Shown here: in pieces, positions 1-5,475 of the stretch
Numbering within the stretch: position 1 is the first letter of the stretch
Layout: each line of letters starts with the position of its first letter
NCBI GenBank assembly: GCA_945952575.1
Contig: CAMFIY010000205.1
Span: 1-5,556 of the forward strand
DNA from: an uncultured Leucobacter sp.
Lineage (GTDB): Bacteria > Actinomycetota > Actinomycetes > Actinomycetales > Microbacteriaceae
Reading direction: 5' to 3'
Length of the DNA stretch: 5,556 nucleotides
The notes under the pieces: model-generated
Seen by the model: only the letters and a program-made list of their open reading frames with translations
Told to the model about the DNA's origin: nothing
The model's database searches: none
Translations under genes and position numbers: made by a program

Positions 1-373
1 GGTTGCCCCCGTTGCGGCTGAGGGCGGTGCGCACCTCGGCTGCGGCGCGATTCTTGTTGTCGGTCAGACACTCGATCATGAGGGCCACGCCGTTCGGGCC
101 GTAGGCCTCGTACATGATGGTCGTGTACTCGACGGCGTCGCCCGTGAGACCGGCGCCGCGCTTGATTGCGCGGTCGATGTTGTCGCCGGGGACCGAGTTC
201 TTCTTCGCCTTCTGCACGGCGTCGACGAGCGTCGGGTTGCCCGAGAGGTCCGCGCCGCCGATGCGGGCCGCGACCTCGATGTTCTTGATGTACTTGGCGA
301 ACGCCTTCGCGCGGCGCGCATCGATGACGGCCTTCTTGTGCTTGGTCGTCGCCCATTTGGAGTGTCCGGACAC
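1..373 (-). CDS. yebC: YebC/PmpR-family protein, N-terminal 124 codons (truncated by window edge)
   Basis: The minus-strand reading from a GTG at 373 begins MSGHSKWATTKHKKAVIDAR, the signature N-terminus of the YebC/PmpR (TACO1-like) family. It continues with KNIEVAARIGG (31-40), the VQKAKKNSVPGDNIDRAIKR stretch (about 53-72) and YEAYGPNGVALMIECLTDNKNR (about 88-109), all typical of the family, which is usually about 250 residues. The rest lies beyond position 1. Family members are cytoplasmic; they have been described as transcription regulators and, more recently, as factors that help ribosomes through difficult stretches such as proline runs. The sequence cannot choose between these roles. 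The start is supported by an AGGAG five bases upstream (379-383). The gene begins 48 nt after the HIT gene stop, so it is probably in the same operon. In related actinobacteria ruvC-ruvA-ruvB usually follow, but they are not visible here. Confidence 0.96.
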   Translation of the reverse strand, partial: MSGHSKWATTKHKKAVIDARRAKAFAKYIKNIEVAARIGGADLSGNPTLVDAVQKAKKNSVPGDNIDRAIKRGAGLTGDAVEYTTIMYEAYGPNGVALMIECLTDNKNRAAAEVRTALSRNGGN

Positions 374-378
374 GGGAG

Positions 379-384
379 CTCCTC
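379..384 (-). promoter_or_regulatory. Ribosome binding site of yebC
   Basis: The minus strand reads GAGGAG five bases before the GTG at 373. It is a good Shine-Dalgarno match and fixes the start at the conserved SGHSKW N-terminus. Confidence 0.8.
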
Positions 385-409
385 TTTCTTGAAGTCGAAT
401 CGGTGAACA

Positions 410-415
410 AGTCTA
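410..415 (-). promoter_or_regulatory. Possible internal -10 element ahead of yebC
   Basis: In the 48-nt gap between the HIT stop and yebC the minus strand reads TAGACT, which fits the actinobacterial TANNNT -10 pattern. It would give a leader of about 30 nt. No clear -35 is seen, so yebC may simply be read through from thrS. Confidence 0.25.
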
Positions 416-421
416 GGGGGA

Positions 422-1000
422 TCAGCCCGGCTGCCCGGGATCCTCCCAGGCCGCGGCGACCTTCTCCCGCACATCTCCGAGCAGCTCCGGCAGCGCCTTG
501 GTCTTCGCGATGATCGGGAAGAAGTTCGCATCGGCCGCCCAACGCGGCACGATGTGCTGATGCAGGTGCGCGGCGATGCCTGCGCCGGCGACAGCGCCCT
601 GATTCATGCCGATATTGAATCCATCGCATCCCATGACCCGCTTCAGCACGCGCATCGCGTTCTGCGTGAGCGCGCCGATCTCGGCGACCTCCTCGGGCGT
701 CGCCTCGTCGTAGGTGGAGATGTGCCGATACGGGTTCACGAGCAGGTGACCGCTGTTGTAGGGGAACAGGTTCAGCAGCGCGTACGCCGTCTCGCCGCGC
801 GCGACGATCAGCGCGTCCTCGTCGCTGCGTCCGGGGGCTGCGCAGAAGGGGCAGTCCGAGCGCTCCGGCTGATGGTGGTCGGCGACATAGACCAGACGGT
901 GCGGCGTCCAGAGGCGCTGCAGGTCGTCCGGGTCGCCGACCGCGCCGCTCTCGGCGAACGGCACCGCGCCGGGATGACTCGGGCCGTCTAGACCGTCCAC
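422..1000 (-). CDS. HIT-family nucleotide hydrolase/phosphorylase (Rv2613c-like)
   Basis: A 192-residue cytoplasmic protein with a histidine-triad motif, HLHQHIVPRW (His145, 147, 149), the catalytic site that attacks nucleotide alpha-phosphates. An upstream CPFC pair (Cys50, Cys53) probably binds zinc, followed by NLFPYNSGHLLVNPYRH (77-93) and NIGMNQG (129-135), which line the nucleotide pocket in this family. From memory the sequence is very close to mycobacterial Rv2613c, described as a diadenosine tetraphosphate (Ap4A) phosphorylase; the exact substrate here is inferred. Ap4A is a by-product of aminoacyl-tRNA synthetases, so the position directly after thrS makes sense. The GTG start lies inside the thrS 3' end, giving a 13-nt overlap that suggests translational coupling. 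AGGTGG sits about 7 nt upstream of this GTG. A second in-frame GTG at 964 has no such site and is less likely. Confidence 0.94.
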   Translation of the reverse strand: MDGLDGPSHPGAVPFAESGAVGDPDDLQRLWTPHRLVYVADHHQPERSDCPFCAAPGRSDEDALIVARGETAYALLNLFPYNSGHLLVNPYRHISTYDEATPEEVAEIGALTQNAMRVLKRVMGCDGFNIGMNQGAVAGAGIAAHLHQHIVPRWAADANFFPIIAKTKALPELLGDVREKVAAAWEDPGQPG

Positions 1001-2955
1001 GCGCCGTCCACCTGTTCGTGGGTATCGATCGACCGCAGGATCCGCTCGATTGCCTCGTCGACGGGCACCCCGTTCAGCTGGCTTCCGTCGCGGAAGCGGA
1101 AACTGACCGCCCCTGCCGCCCGATCCTCCTCGCCCGCGATCAGCTGGAGCGGCACCTTCGCCTTGGTGTGAGTGCGGATCTTCTTGGGCATCCGGTCGTC
1201 GCCGTGGTCCACCTCGGCGCGCACGCCGCGGTTCCGGAGACGTCCGACGATCTCGTCGAGGTACTCTCCGTACTGCTCGGCGACCGGGATGCCGACCACC
1301 TGCAGGGGCGAGAGCCAGACCGGGAAGGCGCCGGCGTAGTGCTCGAGCAGGATCGCGAAGAATCGCTCGATGGAGCCGAGCAGGGCCCGGTGGATCATCA
1401 CCGGCTGTTTGCGGGTCCCGTCTGACGCGGCGTACTCGAGCTCGAACAGCGCGGGCTGGTTGAAGTCGAGCTGCACGGTCGAGAGCTGCCCGGTGCGCCC
1501 GATCGCGTCACGGGCCTGCACCGAGATCTTGGGGCCGTAGAAGGCGGCGCCGCCGGGATCGGCGACGAGCTCGAGACCCGACTCCTCACCGACCTGGCGC
1601 AGCGTCTCGGTCGCGACCTCCCACTGCTCGTCGGTGCCGACCGACTTCTCGGGATCCCGGGTCGAGAGCTCCAGGTAGAAGTCGTTCAGACCGTAGGCCC
1701 GCAGCACCTCGAAGACGAATTCGAGCTGGCGCTTGATCTCGTCCTTCACCTGGTCGTCGGTCACGTAGATGTGAGCGTCGTCCTGAGTCAGTCCGCGCAC
1801 GCGGGTGAGCCCGGAGAGCGTGCCGCTCTTCTCATAGCGGTACACGGTGCCGAACTCGGCGAGGCGCAGCGGCAGCTCCCGGTAGCTCCGCGCCCGTGCT
1901 CGGAAGATGAGGTTGTGGAACGGGCAGTTCATGGGCTTCAGGTAGTAGTCCTGGCCCTGCTTCGTGACGTTGCCCTCGGCGTCGTGCTCCTCGTCGAGAT
2001 GCATGGCCGGGAACATGCCCTCCTTGTACCAGTTCAGATGCTGGCTGGTCTCGAAGAGCGTGCCCTTGGTGATGTGCGGGGTGTTGACGAGCTCGTAGTC
2101 GTGATGGAGCAGGCGCTCGCGCATGAACTGTTCGATCTCATGGCGGATGATGCCGCCCTTCGGGTGGAACACCGCGAGGCCGGAGCCGATCTCGTCCGGG
2201 AAGCTGAAGAGATCCAGTTCGACGCCGAGCTTGCGGTGATCCCGCTTCGCCGCCTCCTCGAGCCGGGCCTGATAGTCGCGCAGTTCCTCCTTGGTGGGCC
2301 AGGCCGTGCCGTAGATGCGCTGCAGCATGGGGTTCTTCTCGCTGCCGCGCCAGTAGGCGCCGGCGGCACGGGTGAGCGCCCAGCCGTTGCCGATCATGCG
2401 AGTGCTGGGGAGATGCGGGCCGCGGCACAGGTCCTTCCAGCAGAGCTCGCCGGTCTTCGGATCCACGTTGTCGTAGATCGTGAGCTCGGCGCCGCCGACT
2501 TCGACGCTTTCGCCGTTGTCGTCAGCGGTGGATCCACCCTTGAGACCGATCAGTTCGAGCTTGTACGGCTCGTCCGCGAGTTCGGCGCGCGCCTCCTCCT
2601 CGGTGACGACGCGACGCATGAAGCGCTGCCCCTGCTTCACGATCTTCTGCATCTCGGCCGAGATCGCCTTGAGGTCCTCCGGGGTGAACGAGGTCGCCGG
2701 GTCGAAGTCGTAGTAGAAGCCGTCGGTGATGGGCGGGCCGATGCCGAGCTTCGTCTGGGGATCGATCCGCGGCACCGCCTGTGCGAGGACGTGCGCCGCC
2801 GAGTGACGGAGGATGTTCAGCCCGTCGGGGCTCTCGATCGTCACCGGTTCGACGGTCTCCGTCCCGGTCACCGTCGTCGCGAGATCGCGAAGCTCGCCGT
2901 CGACGCGCATGGCGACGACAGAACGATCGGTGAACAGCGAGAAACCGTCGGGCAC
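988..2955 (-). CDS. thrS: Threonyl-tRNA synthetase
   Basis: A 655-residue class II synthetase that charges tRNA-Thr with threonine in the cytoplasm. Domain order: a short TGS-like start (1-41); the editing domain with its four metal/active-site residues in HSAAH (His51, His55) and CRGPH (Cys177, His181); a catalytic core with motif 1 around 268-293, motif 2 YRYEKSGTLSGLTRVRGLTQDD (372-393) and motif 3 around 518-540; then the anticodon-binding domain (about 546-645). The active-site zinc ligands are present as Cys344 (MNCPFH), His395 (QDDAH) and His522 (MIHRA). All catalytic elements look intact. The GTG start has AAGGAG six bases upstream, and an in-frame TAG lies a short way further upstream, so the N-terminus cannot extend much. 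The TGS part is shorter than in E. coli. It is the first gene of a thrS-HIT-yebC operon and diverges from the exported-protein gene at 3138. Confidence 0.98.
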   Translation of the reverse strand: MPDGFSLFTDRSVVAMRVDGELRDLATTVTGTETVEPVTIESPDGLNILRHSAAHVLAQAVPRIDPQTKLGIGPPITDGFYYDFDPATSFTPEDLKAISAEMQKIVKQGQRFMRRVVTEEEARAELADEPYKLELIGLKGGSTADDNGESVEVGGAELTIYDNVDPKTGELCWKDLCRGPHLPSTRMIGNGWALTRAAGAYWRGSEKNPMLQRIYGTAWPTKEELRDYQARLEEAAKRDHRKLGVELDLFSFPDEIGSGLAVFHPKGGIIRHEIEQFMRERLLHHDYELVNTPHITKGTLFETSQHLNWYKEGMFPAMHLDEEHDAEGNVTKQGQDYYLKPMNCPFHNLIFRARARSYRELPLRLAEFGTVYRYEKSGTLSGLTRVRGLTQDDAHIYVTDDQVKDEIKRQLEFVFEVLRAYGLNDFYLELSTRDPEKSVGTDEQWEVATETLRQVGEESGLELVADPGGAAFYGPKISVQARDAIGRTGQLSTVQLDFNQPALFELEYAASDGTRKQPVMIHRALLGSIERFFAILLEHYAGAFPVWLSPLQVVGIPVAEQYGEYLDEIVGRLRNRGVRAEVDHGDDRMPKKIRTHTKAKVPLQLIAGEEDRAAGAVSFRFRDGSQLNGVPVDEAIERILRSIDTHEQVDGAWTV

Positions 2956-2961
2956 GAGGCA

Positions 2962-2967
2962 CTCCTT
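2962..2967 (-). promoter_or_regulatory. Ribosome binding site of thrS
   Basis: The minus strand reads AAGGAG six bases before the GTG at 2955, a near-perfect Shine-Dalgarno that settles the thrS start. Confidence 0.85.
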
Positions 2968-2987
2968 ACGGAACAGGACATTGACTG

Positions 2988-3002
2988 ACCGATTCTATCG
3001 GT
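2988..3002. promoter_or_regulatory. Inverted repeat overlapping the thrS -10 (possible operator)
   Basis: ACCGAT-TCT-ATCGGT is a perfect 6-bp inverted repeat with a 3-nt centre, placed directly over the predicted thrS -10. Its position suits a repressor site that blocks RNA polymerase, but a 6-bp arm can also arise by chance. No regulator is identified. Confidence 0.3.
2992..2997 (-). promoter_or_regulatory. Candidate thrS -10 element
   Basis: The minus strand reads TAGAAT about 36 nt upstream of the thrS start codon, a good actinobacterial -10 match. Transcription would start near 2985, giving a leader of about 30 nt, too short for a T-box. The expected -35 position is G/C-only and has no recognisable element. 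Confidence 0.45.
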
Positions 3003-3067
3003 TCGATCGCGGGCCGCGGCCCGAGTCGCCGGCGGCGCGAGGAGGGGCACGCGCGTACCGGTCGAGA

Positions 3068-3073
3068 TACCAT
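3068..3073 (+). promoter_or_regulatory. Possible -10 element for the exported-protein gene at 3138
   Basis: TACCAT fits TANNNT and is one of the few A/T-containing stretches in the leader of the plus-strand gene. Initiation near 3080 would give a leader of about 58 nt. No convincing -35 is seen. Confidence 0.25.
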
Positions 3074-3080
3074 CGAAGAC

Positions 3081-3109
3081 GGCGGCCGGGCGCCCGGAGC
3101 GCCACCGCC
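3081..3109 (+). other. G/C-rich stem-loop in the leader of the exported-protein gene
   Basis: The 12-bp palindrome CCGGGCGCCCGG (3086-3097) is nested between GGCGG (3081-3085) and CCGCC (3105-3109), which can pair as an outer stem. The ribosome binding site at 3124-3130 stays outside the structure. It could stabilise the mRNA or be incidental to the high G+C content. Confidence 0.3.
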
Positions 3110-3123
3110 CCTCCATCCGGTGT

Positions 3124-3130
3124 AAGGAAG
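3124..3130 (+). promoter_or_regulatory. Ribosome binding site of the 471-residue exported protein
   Basis: AAGGAAG lies seven bases before the GTG at 3138. It selects this GTG, which also gives a complete signal peptide. Confidence 0.8.
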
Positions 3131-3137
3131 AACCCTC

Positions 3138-4553
3138 GTGAAGCAGCCCGCACCCGGCACCCGCTCCCGGCAGGTGCGCGCCATGGCGATCGCCGCTGCG
3201 CTCATGATCGGGTGCGCGATCGCCATCCCGGTCGTGGCGAACGCCGGGATCGCCGAGGGGCTCACCGTCGCCGTCCCGGTGCAGACGCAGCGCCCGCACG
3301 TCGCCGCGCTGAGCAGCTGGCAGCGCGCCCACTGGTACTCGCCCGGGTCGACGTTCACGCTCCGGGGCTCGACGCTCAAGAAGATCACCAAGGTCACCGT
3401 CAGCGGCAAACCCGCGGGGTTCGTCTCGCGCAGCGGCTCCGCGATACGCATGCGCGTCCCCGGCTTCTCGGCACCCGCGCTCCGCACGGTGAGCGTCTAT
3501 GCAGGCACCCGTCTCGTATTCCGCGGCAAGCTCCATGTCAGCGACTATCGGGTCGTCACCGACCCGATCACGATCGGACCGTTCCCGACCACGCACGTGC
3601 AGGGACTGGCGGTCGACGAGCAGCGCGGTTTCATCTACTACTCGATGACCACGATGTTCGTGAAGACCGACCTCCGGGGGAAGGTGCTCGGCACGATCAC
3701 CGGCTTGGACGCGCATCTGGGAGATCTCACGTTGAATGCGGAGACCGGCGAGGTCTACGGAACGCTGGAGTATGACGCGCAGCGGGCGTGGACCGTGGGG
3801 ATCTTCGACGGCCCGGCTCTCACGACCATGAACGCGGACGCCGAGGACTCGGGCTTGATCGACACCGTGACGCTCGAGGAGGTCGCGAAGGACTGGGACT
3901 TCGACGTGGACGGCGACGGAGTCGTGGACGGCGACTTCCCGGATTCGGTCGATCATCGCTACGGGACCGCCGGGGTCGACGGCATCGCCTTCGGCCCGAG
4001 CTTCGCGACCGGCGAGGCGAACACGCTCACGGTGGCCTACGGCATCTATGCGAACAAGCTCCGCAACGACAACGACAACCAGGTCCTGCTGCAGTACGAC
4101 ATCTCGGACTGGGCGCAGTACCGGCATCCGCTGAACCAGCGGGCGATCCCCCGGACCGGACCGTCCGCCCCGGAGGGCAAGTACTTCGTGAGGACGGGGA
4201 ACACGAACTGGGGTGTGCAGAACCTCGTCTACGACCAGACCCGCGGCATCTACATGATGAGCGTCTACCGCTCGCAGAAGCGGGACTGGCCGCACTACGG
4301 GATGTTCGCCGTGAAGGCGTCGAGCACACCGATCGTGAAGGACGACGGCCGCGAGTTCCTCCCGCTCGCGAAGGGCGCGTCGACCGATGCTCCGACCGGC
4401 GTGACCGGCTGGTCGCCGCGGAACCCCTACGGCCTCTTCGTGCTCGCGGACGGCACCTGGCTGGTCAATTCCGACAGCGGGGTCACCGGGAAGCGCTACG
4501 CCACCACCCGGCGCTTCCAATTCGAACCGCGGGAGAACAACCCGCTCAGGTAG
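3138..4553 (+). CDS. Exported protein with IPT/TIG-like domain and propeller-like region, function unknown
   Basis: A 471-residue protein starting with GTG behind a strong ribosome binding site. Residues 1-36 form a signal peptide: a basic start (KQPAPGTRSRQVR), a hydrophobic core (about 15-33) and an ANA cleavage site before GIAEG. It should be secreted or sit outside the membrane; I see no other membrane segment, LPXTG motif or lipobox. Residues about 66-135 (SPGSTFTLRGSTLKKITKVTVSG...RMRVPGF...VSVYAG) match the IPT/TIG immunoglobulin-like pattern. The remainder shows repeated blade-like strands, for example HVQGLAVDEQRGFIYYS (153-169), LTLNAETGEVYGTLEY (197-212), QNLVYDQTRGIYMMSVY (361-377) and PYGLFVLADGTWLVNSD (430-446), suggesting a beta-propeller or similar fold. 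DVDGDGVVDGDF (256-267) resembles a calcium-binding loop. No catalytic motif is recognised. Binding or surface attachment is possible, but the function is unknown. It is divergent from thrS and convergent with the gene at 4615. Confidence 0.88.
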   Translation: MKQPAPGTRSRQVRAMAIAAALMIGCAIAIPVVANAGIAEGLTVAVPVQTQRPHVAALSSWQRAHWYSPGSTFTLRGSTLKKITKVTVSGKPAGFVSRSGSAIRMRVPGFSAPALRTVSVYAGTRLVFRGKLHVSDYRVVTDPITIGPFPTTHVQGLAVDEQRGFIYYSMTTMFVKTDLRGKVLGTITGLDAHLGDLTLNAETGEVYGTLEYDAQRAWTVGIFDGPALTTMNADAEDSGLIDTVTLEEVAKDWDFDVDGDGVVDGDFPDSVDHRYGTAGVDGIAFGPSFATGEANTLTVAYGIYANKLRNDNDNQVLLQYDISDWAQYRHPLNQRAIPRTGPSAPEGKYFVRTGNTNWGVQNLVYDQTRGIYMMSVYRSQKRDWPHYGMFAVKASSTPIVKDDGREFLPLAKGASTDAPTGVTGWSPRNPYGLFVLADGTWLVNSDSGVTGKRYATTRRFQFEPRENNPLR

Positions 4554-4573
4554 CGACCGACCGGACCGGCAGC

Positions 4574-4591
4574 GGATCCCGCGCAGGATCC
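4574..4591. terminator. Hairpin between convergent genes (possible weak bidirectional terminator)
   Basis: GGATCC (4574-4579) and GGATCC (4586-4591) pair across a 6-nt loop in the 61-nt gap between the two convergent exported-protein genes. The location suits a shared terminator, but the stem is only 6 bp and neither strand has a U-run. Confidence 0.3.
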
Positions 4592-4614
4592 CATTCGCCG
4601 AGCGATGGCCCCGC

Positions 4615-5175
4615 CTAGCGGATGTAGACGTCGAGGTGGTTGCCGACGGTGCCGCGGTCGTAGATCTTGCCCTGGTAACCGAAGGGTGTGCTGTAGACCG
4701 TGCCCTTCGGCGCGGATCCGGCGAGCACGATGTAGCCGTCCGCATCGCTCACGTAGCCGCCGGCGTTCACGTGCCGGCCCGGGATCTCCAGGCCCGCGCC
4801 CGGCAGCACCTGCTGGCTGTAGTAGGTGAACTTGTAGCCGCCCCAGTTGACCGCGCCCGCGAACATGAACTGCTGCAGCGTGTAGAGCGCCGTCGCCGGG
4901 GCGACGCCGTCCGCGGTGCTTCCGGCGGTTCTCTCGACGATGGCTGAGACGCTGACGTCGAACGTTGGATCCGCGCCCTCGGCGACCGCGAGCTGCTGCT
5001 CGCCCGCTCCGTAGGCCCAGGCGGCCTGGCTCTGATGGGCGAAGGCGTTCGAGACGGAGAACGGCGCCATCGCGGCAGTCCCGAAGAAGGCCGCGACCGC
5101 GACGGCGGCCCCGACCCCGCGGATCCTGGGCCGGCCGAACGGGCCGACGGAGGAAGAAACGACAGAGGCAGACAC
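4615..5175 (-). CDS. Small exported protein with C-terminal 3D/double-psi-barrel-like module, function unknown
   Basis: A 186-residue protein. Residues 1-46 form a long signal peptide with an arginine-containing start (GPFGRPRIRG), a hydrophobic core (21-40) and an AFA site before HQSQA, so it is exported. Residues 97-186 form a compact, Gly/Tyr-rich module: YTLQQFMFAGAVNWGGYKFTYYSQ, LEIPGRHVN, DADGYIVLA, KGTVYSTPFGYQGKIYDRGT and a terminal HLDVYIR. The order TYYS, then PKGT, PFG..GKIYDRG and LDVYI recalls the 3D domain of cell-wall-active proteins (AYT...PLGT...YG.A.A.DTGG...RIDVYF), with Asp173 and Asp182 matching two of its conserved aspartates. That is an inference from pattern alone. The first 3D aspartate seems to be missing, so activity is uncertain. 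The GTG start at 5175 has no ribosome binding site, but TACAAT ends nine bases upstream, fitting a leaderless mRNA. The only later in-frame start, an ATG at codon 36, would cut the signal peptide. Confidence 0.85.
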   Translation of the reverse strand: MSASVVSSSVGPFGRPRIRGVGAAVAVAAFFGTAAMAPFSVSNAFAHQSQAAWAYGAGEQQLAVAEGADPTFDVSVSAIVERTAGSTADGVAPATALYTLQQFMFAGAVNWGGYKFTYYSQQVLPGAGLEIPGRHVNAGGYVSDADGYIVLAGSAPKGTVYSTPFGYQGKIYDRGTVGNHLDVYIR

Positions 5176-5184
5176 GATGCATCG

Positions 5185-5190
5185 ATTGTA
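5185..5190 (-). promoter_or_regulatory. -10 element of the 186-residue exported protein, implying leaderless or near-leaderless mRNA
   Basis: The minus strand reads TACAAT, ending nine bases before the GTG at 5175. Transcription would begin at or within a few bases of the start codon. This agrees with the missing Shine-Dalgarno; a GGAG lies about 15 nt away, too far for usual spacing. No good -35 is seen. Confidence 0.45.
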
Positions 5191-5193
5191 GCT

Positions 5194-5207
5194 CCGGCAT
5201 GCGCCGG
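5194..5207 (-). terminator. Short hairpin downstream of tRNA-Val (possible terminator or processing stem)
   Basis: CCGGC and GCCGG pair across a 4-nt loop about 20 nt past the 3' end of tRNA-Val and just before the TACAAT of the next gene. It may end the tRNA transcript, but there is no U-run, so read-through into the exported-protein gene remains possible. Confidence 0.3.
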
Positions 5208-5226
5208 GAGACTGAGAGGAATGCGG

Positions 5227-5299
5227 TGGGCGATACCAGACTCGAACTGATGACCTCTTCCGTGTGAAGGAAGCGCGCTACCAACTGCGCCAATCGCCC
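5227..5299 (-). tRNA. tRNA-Val (anticodon CAC)
   Basis: A complete cloverleaf of 73 nt including the discriminator. The acceptor stem is GGGCGAT paired with ATCGCCC, and the D-arm contains AGTTGGTAGCG. The anticodon stem is CTTCC/GGAAG with loop TTCACAC, placing anticodon CAC at 5264-5266. The T-loop is GTTCGAGTC. The discriminator base is A. The genome encodes CC then G after it, so the final A of CCA must be added by nucleotidyltransferase. It reads GUG valine codons. It has its own promoter upstream (TATAGT at 5334-5339). Confidence 0.97.
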
Positions 5300-5305
5300 G
5301 CGGCC

Positions 5306-5319
5306 CTGCGAAGTCGCAG
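5306..5319 (-). other. Hairpin in the 5' leader of tRNA-Val
   Basis: CTGCGA and TCGCAG form a perfect inverted repeat (a 5-bp stem with a 4-nt loop) that ends seven bases before the mature 5' end. It would be removed by RNase P and might guide processing of the precursor. Confidence 0.35.
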
Positions 5320-5324
5320 TGCCA

Positions 5325-5339
5325 ACCTGAACGACTATA
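5325..5339 (-). promoter_or_regulatory. tRNA-Val -10 and start region
   Basis: The minus strand reads TATAGT followed by CGTTCAGGT. TATAGT is a strong -10, and transcription would start near 5327, about 28 nt ahead of the mature tRNA. The 15-nt block matches the one at the tRNA-Gly promoter in 14 positions. The -35 is poor. Confidence 0.6.
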
Positions 5340-5445
5340 CACGGGATCGGTGCCCCTCGTGACCACGCTCGGGACCCGGCGCTGCATGGTGACGTTCCCA
5401 GACCCGCGTGATCCCGCCGGACTCGCCGAAGGCGCCCGCCCTGAT

Positions 5446-5475
5446 TTGCGATGCCCAAGCAACACCCCCTATAGT
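5446..5475 (+). promoter_or_regulatory. tRNA-Gly promoter
   Basis: TTGCGA (5446-5451) and TATAGT (5470-5475) are separated by 18 nt, a good sigma-70/SigA-type promoter. Initiation near 5482 leaves a leader of about 20 nt before the tRNA. Confidence 0.65.

Noticed and set aside
76..531. Minus-strand 151-codon frame across yebC and the HIT gene end
   Set aside because: It is Arg/Ser-rich shadow sequence in another frame of two well-supported genes.
1771..2988. Long plus-strand open frame of 405 codons antisense to thrS
   Set aside because: It mirrors the thrS codons, is rich in Val/Ala/Arg/Leu with no domain, and has no ribosome binding site. thrS is intact and unmistakable.
2956..3137. T-box riboswitch ahead of thrS
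   Set aside because: The likely leader is about 30 nt, and no T-box sequence or specifier hairpin is seen.
3788..4618. Plus-strand 276-codon frame inside the exported-protein gene
   Set aside because: It is a frame-shifted shadow with Arg/Gly/Asp-rich composition and no start signal.
2868..4745. Minus-strand open frame of 625 codons opposite the exported-protein gene
   Set aside because: Its Arg-rich, low-complexity composition runs through two genes and the divergent promoter region. It is a typical high-GC antisense artefact.
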